Positions 24,213 to 33,391 of a stretch of DNA of 47,364 nucleotides are shown piece after piece. Position numbers and translations under genes: made by a program. How positions within the stretch are numbered: the stretch's first letter is position 1; each line of letters opens with the position of its first letter. Under the pieces are notes generated by a model. That model worked only from the letters and a program-made list of their open reading frames with translations, was not told the origin of the DNA and searched no databases. The stretch is from assembly GCA_017849555.1 (NCBI GenBank), contig JAFIGU010000033.1:1-47364 (forward strand), given 5' to 3'. This DNA is from Sphingomonas sp. Its GTDB lineage: Bacteria > Pseudomonadota > Alphaproteobacteria > Sphingomonadales > Sphingomonadaceae.

Positions 24213-24974
24213 ATGATTCAGGGTTTCGACGGCAAGGTCGCGCTGGTGACGGGAGCGGCGACCGGGATCGGCCGGCAGACCGCGCTGGCACTGGCGGCGG
24301 CCGGCGCGCGCGTCGTGCTCGGCGATATCGTCAGGCAGGCGGGCGAGGAGAGTGCGCATGCGGTCGAAGCGGCGGGTGGACGCGCGATGTTCGTTCCGGG
24401 CGACATCGCCTCGGGCGACGATGTCGCACGGATCGTCAGGGCGGCGGTCGACGCTTATGGCCGGCTCGACTGCGCCTTCAACAACGCCGGCATCGCCCCG
24501 CGCGGCGCCGCGATCGTCGATATGGCGGAGGCCGATTGGGACCGCACGATCGCGATCAACCTCAAGGGCGTGTGGTGGTGCATGAAGCACGAATGCGCGC
24601 AGATGCTGGCGCAGGGCGGCGGCGGCACGATCGTCAATACCGCGTCGATCATGGGGGTGGTCAGCGGGCCGGGGCTGGCCGCCTATTCGGCGTCGAAGGC
24701 GGGGGTGGTCGGGCTGACCAGATCGGTCGCGCTCGATTATGCGCGGCAGGGCATCAGGGTGAATGCGGTCTGCCCCGGCGGGATCGGCAATACCGCGATC
24801 ACCGACGATCCCGCCAATCGCGCCGACATGGAACAGCTCGCGCAGATGACCCCGATGGGGCGGCTCGGCCGGCCGCAGGACATCGCCGATACCGTGCTGT
24901 GGCTGCTGTCGCCGCAATCGGGGTTCGTCACCGGCCAGTCGATCGTCGTCGACGGTGGCTTCACCGCCTGGTGA
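24213..24974 (+). CDS. Classical SDR oxidoreductase
   Basis: A 253-aa NAD(P)-dependent SDR. It shows VALVTGAATGIGRQTALAL, NNAGIAPRG, the catalytic Ser before AAYSASKAG, and the C-terminal SGFVTGQSIVVDGGFTAW. ATG 24213 has AGGA upstream; a GTG at 24195 is an alternative. It is divergent from the GST-like gene and convergent with the esterase gene (6-bp gap). The substrate is unknown. Confidence 0.9.
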   Translation: MIQGFDGKVALVTGAATGIGRQTALALAAAGARVVLGDIVRQAGEESAHAVEAAGGRAMFVPGDIASGDDVARIVRAAVDAYGRLDCAFNNAGIAPRGAAIVDMAEADWDRTIAINLKGVWWCMKHECAQMLAQGGGGTIVNTASIMGVVSGPGLAAYSASKAGVVGLTRSVALDYARQGIRVNAVCPGGIGNTAITDDPANRADMEQLAQMTPMGRLGRPQDIADTVLWLLSPQSGFVTGQSIVVDGGFTAW

Positions 24975-24980
24975 ACGGCT

Positions 24981-25892
24981 CTAGCGGTGCAACGCCGTGT
25001 GCAGTGCCGCGGTGCCGACCGCCAGCGCCGCGTCGGCGATCGGGATCATCCCGAACAGGCTGACGAAGCCGTGAATCCCGCCGGCGGCATCGTGGAGCGT
25101 CACCGGCACCCCCGCCGCGTTCAGCGCCTCGGCATAAGCCACGCCTTCGTCATGCAGCGGATCGTTGCCGGCGACGACGATCGTCGCGGGGGCGAGCGAT
25201 GCCGCGACCGGCGCCAGCGCGGGCGAGGCTCGGTGATCGAGCCGCGCGTCGCCCGGCGCATATTGGTCCCAATACCAGCGCATCTGCGCCGGCGAGAGGA
25301 AGCCGGGCGTCTCGACCGCAAAGGACGCGCTCGCGCAGCGCCCGTCGAGCACCGGATAGAAGAGCAATTGATGCGCCGGCGCGTCCGCGGTGCCGGCCAG
25401 GATCTGCGCCACCGCGGCGGCCAGATTGCCCCCGGCGCTGTCCCCGGCCACCGCATAATGCGCGGGATCGACGCCGAGCGCGTCGGCATTGCCGCGCGCC
25501 CAGCGCGCCGCCGCCACCGCATCGTCGATCGCCGCGGGAAAGCGATGCTCGGGGGCGAGCCGATAGTCCACCGAGAGCACGGCGCAATCGGCGTCACGCG
25601 CGATTCCGCGCGCCAGCCGGTCGTGGGTGTCGAGCGTGCCATGCACCCAGCCGCCGCCGTGGAACAGGATCACCAGCGGCGATCGTCCCTCGCCGGGGCG
25701 GTACAGCCTGGCGCGCATCGCCCCCGCCGGCCCGGGGATCGTGATGTCGCGCACCGCGGCGATCTCGACCGGGGGCGCGGGGAGGGGGGAATCGAGCGTC
25801 GCCCGCATCGCCCCCGCCTCGAACGGGTCCGGCAGGTGGAAGCCGCTTTCGGCCATTGCCCGCATCAGGCCTTCGATATGCGGATCGAGCAT
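24981..25892 (-). CDS. Alpha/beta hydrolase, hormone-sensitive-lipase family
   Basis: A 303-aa family IV esterase. It has the oxyanion motif HGGGWVHG, the nucleophile elbow GDSAGGN, and YRLAPEHRFPAAIDD; the catalytic Asp and His appear in DPLHDEG and GGIHGF. It hydrolyses short-chain esters or lactones. ATG 25892 has AAGGAAG upstream, whereas an ATG at 25910 has none. An inverted repeat lies upstream at 25946-25990. Confidence 0.92.
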   Translation of the reverse strand: MLDPHIEGLMRAMAESGFHLPDPFEAGAMRATLDSPLPAPPVEIAAVRDITIPGPAGAMRARLYRPGEGRSPLVILFHGGGWVHGTLDTHDRLARGIARDADCAVLSVDYRLAPEHRFPAAIDDAVAAARWARGNADALGVDPAHYAVAGDSAGGNLAAAVAQILAGTADAPAHQLLFYPVLDGRCASASFAVETPGFLSPAQMRWYWDQYAPGDARLDHRASPALAPVAASLAPATIVVAGNDPLHDEGVAYAEALNAAGVPVTLHDAAGGIHGFVSLFGMIPIADAALAVGTAALHTALHR

Positions 25893-25945
25893 GCGTCTTC
25901 CTTGCGACATCGGTGAGTGATTTCGCTGCAATTCGTGCCGAACGA

Positions 25946-25990
25946 TACGCAAATAGTCAATTAGCTCTGTAAAGGTCAGCTATTTGCATA
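25946..25990. promoter_or_regulatory. Inverted repeat upstream of the esterase
   Basis: TACGCAAATAG (25946-25956) and CTATTTGCATA (25980-25990) are an inverted repeat with one mismatch and a 23-base spacer. The same 11-mer occurs at 24180 upstream of the SDR, and TACGAAAATAG at 21132 in front of lysR. Confidence 0.55.
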
Positions 25991-26023
25991 TGTCGCCGAT
26001 GTCTTTCCGCCGTAATCGACCGT

Positions 26024-27106
26024 CTATCTGTTGGCGTCCGGCGCAAGCTGCGCGGCGGCAGCGCTGATCTCCGTCGCGCGCGCCGGCCGTTTGACCGACG
26101 TGTTGCCCTTGCCGGTCACCCCGCGGGCGAGCTTGATCGAGCCGGCATAATTATTGCGGACGACGCCGCCGCCGTCACCGACCATGATCCAGTTGTCGGT
26201 CACCCCATCGTTGGAGCGGCGGATCAGCAGCCGGTTGCCCTCGATCGTCAGGCCGGGGCCGTGCGGGCCGACGGTGATGCCGTGCCAGCCGGTGCCGATC
26301 AGGACGTTGTTGCGCACGGTGATGTTCGCATAACCCCGCCCGCTCGCGTAAAGCTTCGCCTCGTCGCCGATGAAGATGCCTTGCACATGCGCGTTCGGCC
26401 CCGGATCGATGAAATTGCCCTCGATCAGCACGTCGTGCGCGGCGCGATCGTCGGGGCGCGTCAGGCCGGCGGTGAAAAACTGCACCGCGTCGGGGTGATC
26501 GCCCTTTGCGGGCCTGAACGGCCCCATGCGATTGTGCGCGATCGTTGCCTTGCTCGCGCCGACGAGCCGCACGCCTTCGCGCACGGTATCGAATCTGTTG
26601 CGGGTGAAGACCACCCCCACGGTGCGCATGAAGGTCGCGACGGTGCCGAGTTCGCGGAAAGTACAGCCGGTCACGGTGATATCCGCGCCGCCGCGCCCGT
26701 TGATCCCGCCGGTGGTGAGATTGCCGGCGTCGTCGACATAGCCGACGAACGTCGCGTTCCTGAACGTCAACCGCTCGGAGGAATAAGCGTCGACATAGGG
26801 CGCGGCGAAACCGTGCATCACCCGCTCCGCGGGCGGCGTTTCGAACCGCGTGCCATCAAACGTCACATTGCGCCATTGATCGAGGACCACCGGTCCGAAC
26901 ACCCCGCCCTTGATCGTCACGTCGTGGAGCCCCTTCACGCGCGCGAAGGTGACGCGACGCTCCCCGAGGTCGATTATCCCGCCCGGCCTGGCGGCTGCGG
27001 CGAGCGCAGCCCATTCCTTGCCGCTCAGCGGCCCGGTCGTGGGCTGGGCGTTGCAGGCCGCCACAGTGCTGAGCGCCAGCGCAGCGACGAACGACGCACG
27101 GATCAT
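26024..27106 (-). CDS. Predicted parallel beta-helix lipoprotein
   Basis: A 360-aa exported protein. A lipobox VAAC places a lipidated Cys at residue 18. The body is a run of short beta-helix turns, for example VTIKGGVFGPVVLDQWRNV, ITVTGCTFRELG and LTIEGNRLLIRRS. Right-handed parallel beta-helices of this type include pectate-lyase-like and carbohydrate-binding proteins. No catalytic Asp cluster is evident, so the function is open. GGAGA precedes ATG 27106. It is in the same orientation as the two-component genes but 95 bp beyond the kinase. Confidence 0.75.
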   Translation of the reverse strand: MIRASFVAALALSTVAACNAQPTTGPLSGKEWAALAAAARPGGIIDLGERRVTFARVKGLHDVTIKGGVFGPVVLDQWRNVTFDGTRFETPPAERVMHGFAAPYVDAYSSERLTFRNATFVGYVDDAGNLTTGGINGRGGADITVTGCTFRELGTVATFMRTVGVVFTRNRFDTVREGVRLVGASKATIAHNRMGPFRPAKGDHPDAVQFFTAGLTRPDDRAAHDVLIEGNFIDPGPNAHVQGIFIGDEAKLYASGRGYANITVRNNVLIGTGWHGITVGPHGPGLTIEGNRLLIRRSNDGVTDNWIMVGDGGGVVRNNYAGSIKLARGVTGKGNTSVKRPARATEISAAAAQLAPDANR

Positions 27107-27200
27107 AACGGTCTCCAGACTGGGGCGACGGATCATGCGCGCATAGTGTCGCGTTCGGGCGCTCGACGCCAGCTTCGTGCCGTGGCCGGTGATCAGGCTG

Positions 27201-28514
27201 CTATGGGGCGAAGTGCGCCGCGGCGCGCAAACCGCCGCCGTCGCGGTCGCGCAGCAACAGCCGGCCGCCGTAGAAACGCAGCAGATCGGCGGCGGCGGCC
27301 AGGCCCAGCCCGGTGCCGGGCGTATCCGGATCCAGCCTTTTGCCCACCGCCAGGACCGCCTCGCGCTGATCGGCCGGGATGCCCGGGCCGTCGTCGCCGA
27401 TCTCGATGCCGTCGGGCGCGCCGGTGATGGTGATGCGCCGGTTCGCCCATTTGAAGGCATTGTCGATCAGGTTGGAAAGGATCTCGGCGAGATCGCCGGG
27501 ATCGCACGGAAGGCGCAGTCCGGCGGGCACCGCGATCTCCACCGCGATCTTGCGATCGGCATGGAGGCGTTGCAGCGCCTCGACGATTTGCGCGAGCAAC
27601 GGGCGGACCTCGGTGAGCGTGCCCGCGCCGCGCGTCCCGGCGGCGGCGGCGCGCGCGAGATGATAGTCGATCTGGCGCTGCATCACCGCGCAGCGCTTGA
27701 GCAGGAATTCGCTGGCGCCGGCGTTCCCCGTCAGGCGGAGCTGCTCGGCCTCGTCGATGATCAGCGCGAGCGGGGTGCGCAGGTTGTGCGCCAGATTGCC
27801 GGATTCGGTGCGCGCGCGGGTGATGAGCTGCGCCTGTCCGTCGAGCAAGGCGTTGAACCGCCCGACGATCGGCATGAATTCGCTGGGGACGTGCGGATCG
27901 AGCCGCTCGGTCTCGCCATTGCGCAGGCGCTCGACATCCTCGCCGAGCCGCCGCACCGGTGTCAGCCCGAAACGGACCAGCGCCGCCGCCCCCGCGAGCA
28001 AAAGCAGCCCGACTGCGGTCATCGACAGGATGAGATCCTTGTGGAAACGCGCGACCTGTTCGTCGAGCAATTGCTGGCTCGAGGCGATGCTGAGGGTAAG
28101 CGGGCGCCCCGCGATGCGCGTGTGCATGCTGCGCATCCGCACCGCCTCGCGCGCGACGCGGCCGCTTTTCCAGCCGTCGTCGGTCGCGGGGACGATCGAG
28201 AGATCCCCGGCCAGCGACGGGGAGCGCAGCCGCGCGCCGCTGCCGTCGATCTGCCAGTAGAGCCCGGAGCGTGCGAGGTTGAACTGCGGATCGGACAAGG
28301 GCTGCGTGACGCGCGGTCGGCCCTGCGCGTCGATCGCGATCAGCGCGCGCAATTCCCCGAGGTGGTGATCCAGCTCGCTCTGAAAGCGATCGGTGGTGTG
28401 GACGCGGTAGAGATTGCCGATGAACAAGCCGGCGAGCAGCACCGCCAGGATCACCCCCACCGCCGATCCGACGATCAGCCGGAAACGCAGGCTGTTGCGC
28501 AACCCCTCGCTCAT
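27201..28514 (-). CDS. Sensor histidine kinase
   Basis: A 437-aa membrane sensor. It has TM1 at about residues 13-33 (LIVGSAVGVILAVLLAGLFI), a periplasmic loop, and TM2 near SMTAVGLLLLAGAAALVRFG. A HAMP-like linker is followed by the H-box NLAHNLRTPLAL (His at about 243). The N-box NLIDNAFKWA and GTGLGLAAAADL complete the ATPase domain. It is the partner of the response regulator, overlapping its stop by ATGA. With an RND efflux operon divergent from the regulator, it probably senses a metal or envelope signal. Confidence 0.93.
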   Translation of the reverse strand: MSEGLRNSLRFRLIVGSAVGVILAVLLAGLFIGNLYRVHTTDRFQSELDHHLGELRALIAIDAQGRPRVTQPLSDPQFNLARSGLYWQIDGSGARLRSPSLAGDLSIVPATDDGWKSGRVAREAVRMRSMHTRIAGRPLTLSIASSQQLLDEQVARFHKDLILSMTAVGLLLLAGAAALVRFGLTPVRRLGEDVERLRNGETERLDPHVPSEFMPIVGRFNALLDGQAQLITRARTESGNLAHNLRTPLALIIDEAEQLRLTGNAGASEFLLKRCAVMQRQIDYHLARAAAAGTRGAGTLTEVRPLLAQIVEALQRLHADRKIAVEIAVPAGLRLPCDPGDLAEILSNLIDNAFKWANRRITITGAPDGIEIGDDGPGIPADQREAVLAVGKRLDPDTPGTGLGLAAAADLLRFYGGRLLLRDRDGGGLRAAAHFAP

Positions 28515-29164
28515 GCCGCGAACCGATAGCCGAGCCCGCGCACCGTGACGACATGCTCGCGCCCGATCTTGCGGCGCAGCCGGCCGACGAGCACTTCGAT
28601 CGCATTTTCGTCGCGCTCGCTGTGGAGTTGGTAGAGATTGTCGAGGATGCTCTGCCGCGTCAGCGTCCGCCCGGCGCTGTAGAGCAGCAGTTGGAGCAGG
28701 CGGAATTCGGTGGCGGTCAGCGCGAGCGGCGTATCGTCGAGCCACGCCTCGCTGGTGGCGGTGTCGATCGCGACGCGGCCGGCGGCGACGCGCGTTGCGC
28801 TATGCCCCGCCGCGCGGCGCGCGAGCGCGTGGAGCCGCGCGACCAGTTCCTCGGTGCGCACCGGCTTGACGATGAAGTCGTCGGCGCCCGCGTTGAGCCC
28901 CTCGACCTTTTCCTTCCAGCTGCTGCGCGCGGTGAGGATCAGGATCGGGGTGGCGATTGCGCGCGCGCGCAACGCCCGCACCAGCTCGATCCCCGACATC
29001 CCCGGCAATCCGACGTCGATCACCAGCACGCTGAACCCGTCGCTCGCGAAATCGAGCGCATCCTCGCCGTTGTCGAGCGATTCGCACGTCATGCCGTGAC
29101 GCGTCAGATTGGCCGTCACGCGCGCCGCCAGTTCGGCCTCGTCTTCCACCAGCAGGATTCGCAT
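28511..29164 (-). CDS. OmpR/PhoP-type response regulator
   Basis: A 217-aa regulator with a receiver domain (VEDEAE start, phospho-acceptor Asp50 in VLVIDVGLPG, Lys100) and a C-terminal winged helix (ENAIEVLVGRLRRKIG, VRGLGYRF). It is coupled to the kinase. A tandem TTCTGACAG box lies directly upstream at 29173-29192, shared with the divergent efflux operon, so it probably regulates both itself and the pump. Confidence 0.95.
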   Translation of the reverse strand: MRILLVEDEAELAARVTANLTRHGMTCESLDNGEDALDFASDGFSVLVIDVGLPGMSGIELVRALRARAIATPILILTARSSWKEKVEGLNAGADDFIVKPVRTEELVARLHALARRAAGHSATRVAAGRVAIDTATSEAWLDDTPLALTATEFRLLQLLLYSAGRTLTRQSILDNLYQLHSERDENAIEVLVGRLRRKIGREHVVTVRGLGYRFAA

Positions 29165-29172
29165 TGGCGGTT

Positions 29173-29192
29173 TTCTGACAGGATTCTGACAG
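29173..29192. promoter_or_regulatory. Tandem response-regulator box
   Basis: Two exact copies of TTCTGACAG (29173-29181 and 29184-29192) lie 11 bp apart. This is the spacing expected for an OmpR/PhoP-type dimer, within the 79-bp promoter shared by the regulator and the efflux operon. Confidence 0.65.
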
Positions 29193-29243
29193 TTTGCGAA
29201 GCTAGTCGGCGCCCCGAGGACACGAAATCCGGGGGAAACGGTC

Positions 29244-30329
29244 ATGGCTCGCAACCGGCATCTGGCGTTGCTGGCGCTGCTCGGCAGCCTCTCCGCCTGT
29301 TCGGGCGGCGAAAGCGGCGCGGGGAATGCGGCGGCGCCCGCGCCGGCGGGGCTGTCGGCGCTGTCGGCGGCGGAGATGACGCGGCTCGGCATCCGCTTCG
29401 CCCCGGTCGAGCGCGTGAGCGACCTGCCGATCGCCACCGTCCCGGCGACGCTCGCCCCGCCGCCCAATGCGCGCGTCGCGGTCGCCGCGGTGATCCCCGG
29501 CGTCGTCACCCGGACCCTGGTGGTGGAGGGCGATAGCGTCCGTCAGGGCCAGCCGCTCGCGGTGATCGCCGCGCGCGAGATGATCACGCTGGCGGCGGGG
29601 ATCGAGCAGGCGTCGGCGCGCGTCGCGGTGGCGCGCGCCAACGATCGCCGGCTCGGGCAGCTTGCGCGCGAAGGCGTGATCGCGGGCGCGCGCGCCGACG
29701 AGGCGCGCGCCGCATTGCGCGAGGCGGAGGCCGAGTTGAGCGAGCGGCGGCGCACCGTGCGGCTGGTCAACGGCGCGCCGGCGAGCGGCAGCTATACGCT
29801 GACCGCGCCGATCGCGGGCAAGGTGACCAAGGCGACGATCCAGACCGGCAGCCCGGTGAGCGAGGCGACCTCGGCCTATGTGATCGACGCGACCAGCCGC
29901 TACGAACTGACCGCGCAGCTTCCCGAACGGCTGCTGGGGCAGGTTCGCCCGGGGATGACCGTGCGGCTGCCCGGCGACGTGCGCGGCGAGGTGACCAGCG
30001 TCGGCCACGCGCTCGATCCCGAGACGCGCTCGGCGACGCTGCGCGCGCGGGTGCCGGCCGCCGCCGGGGTGGTGTCGGGGCGGGCGCTGCCCGCGACGCT
30101 CTTCGCCCCCGCGCCGGCGGGCGCGATCGCGGTGCCGGCGGGCGCGGTGGTCGAGGTGAAGGGCAAGCCGAGCGTCTTCGTCCGCACCGGCAAAAGCGTC
30201 GCGGTGCGCGCGGTGCAGACCGGCGACCGCGCCGACGGCCGGATCGTGATCCGCGACGGGCTGCGCGCGGGCGAGCAGATCGCGGTCACCGGGATGAGCG
30301 AGCTCAAGTCGATCGCGGGGCACGACTGA
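29244..30329 (+). CDS. RND efflux periplasmic adaptor (membrane fusion) lipoprotein
   Basis: A 361-aa membrane-fusion protein. The lipobox LSAC puts the lipidated Cys at residue 19. The biotinyl-lipoyl-like half motifs flank a hairpin: VVEGDSVRQGQPLAVIAA, a long helical hairpin, then YTLTAPIAGKVTKATIQTG. It links the inner-membrane pump to the outer-membrane channel in a CzcB/CusB-type complex. Its stop overlaps the ATG of the pump by one base. Confidence 0.92.
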   Translation: MARNRHLALLALLGSLSACSGGESGAGNAAAPAPAGLSALSAAEMTRLGIRFAPVERVSDLPIATVPATLAPPPNARVAVAAVIPGVVTRTLVVEGDSVRQGQPLAVIAAREMITLAAGIEQASARVAVARANDRRLGQLAREGVIAGARADEARAALREAEAELSERRRTVRLVNGAPASGSYTLTAPIAGKVTKATIQTGSPVSEATSAYVIDATSRYELTAQLPERLLGQVRPGMTVRLPGDVRGEVTSVGHALDPETRSATLRARVPAAAGVVSGRALPATLFAPAPAGAIAVPAGAVVEVKGKPSVFVRTGKSVAVRAVQTGDRADGRIVIRDGLRAGEQIAVTGMSELKSIAGHD

Positions 30330-33300
30330 TGTTCCGCGCGCTGGTCGCCTGGTCGCTGTCCTACCGGCTGTTCGTGCTGGCGCTGACGCTGGTCGTCGCG
30401 GGGCTCGGCGCCTGGGCCTATGCGACATTGCCGGTCGACGCCTATCCCAATATCGCGCAGACCCAGGTCAAGATCATCCTCAAGGCCCCGGGCATGACCC
30501 CGGAGGAGGTCGAGACGCGGGTGATCGCGCCGCTCGAGCAGGAGATGCTCGGGCTGCCCAATCAGGCGATGCTCCGCTCGACCGCCAAATATGCGATCGC
30601 CGACATCACGATCGACTTCACCGACGGCACCGACATCTATTGGGCGCGCCAGCAGGTCGGCGAGCGCCTCTCCGGGGTGATGGCGGAGATGCCGCGCGGG
30701 GTGGAGGGCGGAATGGCGCCGATCTCGACCCCCCTGTCCGAGGTCTTCATGTTCACGATCGACGGGCCGCTGTCGCTCGCCGAGAAGCGCGAATTGCTCG
30801 ACTGGACGATCCGCCCGGCGCTGCGCACCGTCCCCGGCGTCGCCGACGTCAACGCATTGGGCGGGCATGTCCGCACCTATGAGGTGCGCCCCGATGCCGT
30901 CGCGCTCGCCGCCGCGCGGCTGTCGGTCGACGATCTCAAGACCGCGATCGAGCGCGGCAACCGCAACGACGGGGCGGGGCGGATCGCGGCGGGCGAGGAG
31001 GCGCTGATCGTCCGCGCGGTCGGCGCGATCCGCGACGCGCGCGATATCGAGCAGATGGCGATCGTCGCGCGCGAAGGGCGGATCGTGCGGGTCGGCGACG
31101 TCGCCAGCGTCGGGGCGGGGTCGCTCACCCGTTACGGCGGGGTGACCGCGCACGGCAAGGGCGAGGCGGTGCAGGGGCTGGTCATCGCGCTGCGCGGCGC
31201 CGACGCGCGGCTGGTGGTCGACGGCATCCAGGCGCGCGTCGCCGAATTGCAGAAGGCGATGCCGCGGGGGACGACGCTCACCGTCTTCTACGATCGCTCC
31301 GATCTGATCGGCCGCGCGGTGCATACGGTGCAGAAGGCGCTGATCGAGGCGACATTGCTCGTCGTCGTCCTGCTCATCCTGTTCCTCGGCGATTGGCGCG
31401 CGGCGGCGATCGTCGCCGCGACCTTGCCGATGGCGGCGCTCACCACCTTTCTGTTCATGCGCGCGATGGGGCTGTCGGCCAATCTGATGAGCCTCGGCGG
31501 GCTGGCGATCGCGATCGGCATGCTGGTCGATGGCGCGGTGGTGGTGGTCGAGAATGTCGTCGACCGGCTCAATCATGCGAAGGACGAGGCCGCGCCGCGG
31601 CTCAACATCGTGTTCCGCGCCACCGCCGAGGTGATCGTGCCGGTGTCGGCCGGGCTGGTCATCATCGCACTGGTCTTCCTGCCGTTGCTGTCGCTGCAGG
31701 GGTTGGAAGGCAAGATGTTCGCCCCCGTCGCGCTGACGATCATGTTCGCGCTCGCCGGATCGCTGCTGCTCGCGCTGACCCTTGTGCCGGTGCTCGCCTC
31801 GTTCGGGCTCAGGAGCGGGCATCATGCCGAGCCGTGGATCATGCGCCAGCTCGGCCCACGCTATGCCGCGCTGCTCGAAGGCGCCTTCGCGCGCAAGAAA
31901 CTGGTCTACGGACTGGCAGGGGCGGCGCTGGTGCTGGCGGGGCTCGCTTACGGCGCGGTCGGCAAGACCTTCATGCCGACGATGGACGAGGGCGCGGTGG
32001 TGATCCAGATCGCCAAGCTGCCCAGCGTCGGGCTCGATCGTTCGCAGGCGCTCACCACCCGCGTCGAGCAGGAGCTGATGAGGCAGGTGCCCGAAGTCAC
32101 CGGGGTGATCTCGCGCACCGGCACCGACGAGATCGGTCTCGATCCCATGGGGCTCAACGAGACCGACCTGTTCGTCACGCTCAAACCTTCGGCCGAATGG
32201 CGCGGCGACCGCGCGTTCGTCGTCGCTGAAATGCGCAAGGTGCTGGACGGGATGCCGGGGTTCGATCCCAGCTTCACCCAGCCGATCGAGATGCGCGTCG
32301 CCGAGATGCTGACCGGCGCGCGCGGCGATCTGGCGGTCAAGATCTTCGGCCCCGATCTCGCCACGCTCGCCGATCTCGCCGGCAAGGTGCAGCGCATGCT
32401 GCAATCGACCCGCGGTGCGGCCGAGGTGCTGACCGTCGCCAACGAGACGATCGACTATCTCCAGCTCGATATCGACCGCGCCGCCGCCGGGCGCGCGGGA
32501 ATGCCGGTCGACCAGTTCGAGGATATGTTGCGCGCGCAGCTCGAGGGGCTTCCCGCCGGTATCGTCAACGAGGGACAGAAGCGCATCCCGGTGATGATCC
32601 GCAGCGACGACGGCGCGCGCGAGGATGCGACGCGCTTCGCCGATCTCCAGCTCACCACCCCGACGGGCGAGCTGGCACGGGTCAGCGATCTCGCGCGGAT
32701 CGAAAAGACCGCCGGGCCGATCCGGCTCGATCACGAAAGCGGCTCGCGTTATGCCTTGGTGCAGGCGTTCGTCTCGGGGCGCGATCTCGTCGGCTATGTC
32801 GACGATGCCAGAGCCAAGGTCGCGGCACAGATCGCGCTGCCGCCGGGCTATCGGCTCGAATGGGGCGGGCAGGTCGAGAACCAGCAGCCCGCCGCGGCGC
32901 GGCTGATGCTGGTGATCCCGGTGGCGCTGCTGCTGATCTTCCTCGTGCTCTATCTCACGCTCAAGTCGCTGCGCGGGTCGCTGCTGATCCTCGCCAATAT
33001 TCCGTTTGCCGCGGTGGGCGGGATCGTCGCCTTGTGGCTGACGGGGGAATATCTGTCGGTGCCCGCATCGGTCGGGTTCATTGCCTTGCTCGGCATCGCG
33101 GTGCTCAACGGGCTGGTGCTGGTCGCCTATTTTCGCCAGCTCCGCGAAGATGGGCTGCCGATGGCCGAGGCGGTGCGCAGCGGGGCCGAGCGACGGCTAC
33201 GCCCGGTGATGATGACCGCGTGCATCACCGCCTTCGGGCTGGTGCCGCTGCTGTTCGCGACCGGGCCGGGCTCCGAGATCCAGAAGCCGCTCGCGATCGT

Positions 33301-33391
33301 GGTGATCGGCGGACTCGTCACCTCGACCTTGCTGACGCTGGTGCTGCTCCCGATCCTCTATGAGCGTTTCGGCGAAAGGTCCGCCGCATGA
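30329..33391 (+). CDS. RND transporter, heavy-metal-efflux type
   Basis: A 1020-aa, 12-TM inner-membrane RND pump (CzcA/CusA-like) driven by proton influx. It shows PVDAYPNIAQTQV, the TM4 motif AIAIGMLVDGAVVVVEN (about residue 400), an internal repeat, and a second FLVLYLTLKSL half. The TM4 motif has Ala-Ile-Gly where CzcA has Asp-Phe-Gly, but keeps the DGAVVVVE part, so the metal specificity is not fixed by sequence. It sits between the adaptor and the DUF3240-like small protein. Confidence 0.93.
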   Translation: MFRALVAWSLSYRLFVLALTLVVAGLGAWAYATLPVDAYPNIAQTQVKIILKAPGMTPEEVETRVIAPLEQEMLGLPNQAMLRSTAKYAIADITIDFTDGTDIYWARQQVGERLSGVMAEMPRGVEGGMAPISTPLSEVFMFTIDGPLSLAEKRELLDWTIRPALRTVPGVADVNALGGHVRTYEVRPDAVALAAARLSVDDLKTAIERGNRNDGAGRIAAGEEALIVRAVGAIRDARDIEQMAIVAREGRIVRVGDVASVGAGSLTRYGGVTAHGKGEAVQGLVIALRGADARLVVDGIQARVAELQKAMPRGTTLTVFYDRSDLIGRAVHTVQKALIEATLLVVVLLILFLGDWRAAAIVAATLPMAALTTFLFMRAMGLSANLMSLGGLAIAIGMLVDGAVVVVENVVDRLNHAKDEAAPRLNIVFRATAEVIVPVSAGLVIIALVFLPLLSLQGLEGKMFAPVALTIMFALAGSLLLALTLVPVLASFGLRSGHHAEPWIMRQLGPRYAALLEGAFARKKLVYGLAGAALVLAGLAYGAVGKTFMPTMDEGAVVIQIAKLPSVGLDRSQALTTRVEQELMRQVPEVTGVISRTGTDEIGLDPMGLNETDLFVTLKPSAEWRGDRAFVVAEMRKVLDGMPGFDPSFTQPIEMRVAEMLTGARGDLAVKIFGPDLATLADLAGKVQRMLQSTRGAAEVLTVANETIDYLQLDIDRAAAGRAGMPVDQFEDMLRAQLEGLPAGIVNEGQKRIPVMIRSDDGAREDATRFADLQLTTPTGELARVSDLARIEKTAGPIRLDHESGSRYALVQAFVSGRDLVGYVDDARAKVAAQIALPPGYRLEWGGQVENQQPAAARLMLVIPVALLLIFLVLYLTLKSLRGSLLILANIPFAAVGGIVALWLTGEYLSVPASVGFIALLGIAVLNGLVLVAYFRQLREDGLPMAEAVRSGAERRLRPVMMTACITAFGLVPLLFATGPGSEIQKPLAIVVIGGLVTSTLLTLVLLPILYERFGERSAA

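Noticed and set aside
29900..32734. A 944-codon open frame on the minus strand across the efflux genes
   Set aside because: It is antisense to two clear RND genes with domain signatures. The composition (Arg, His, Asp, Gln rich) is typical of antisense frames in GC-rich DNA, and it has no recognisable domain.
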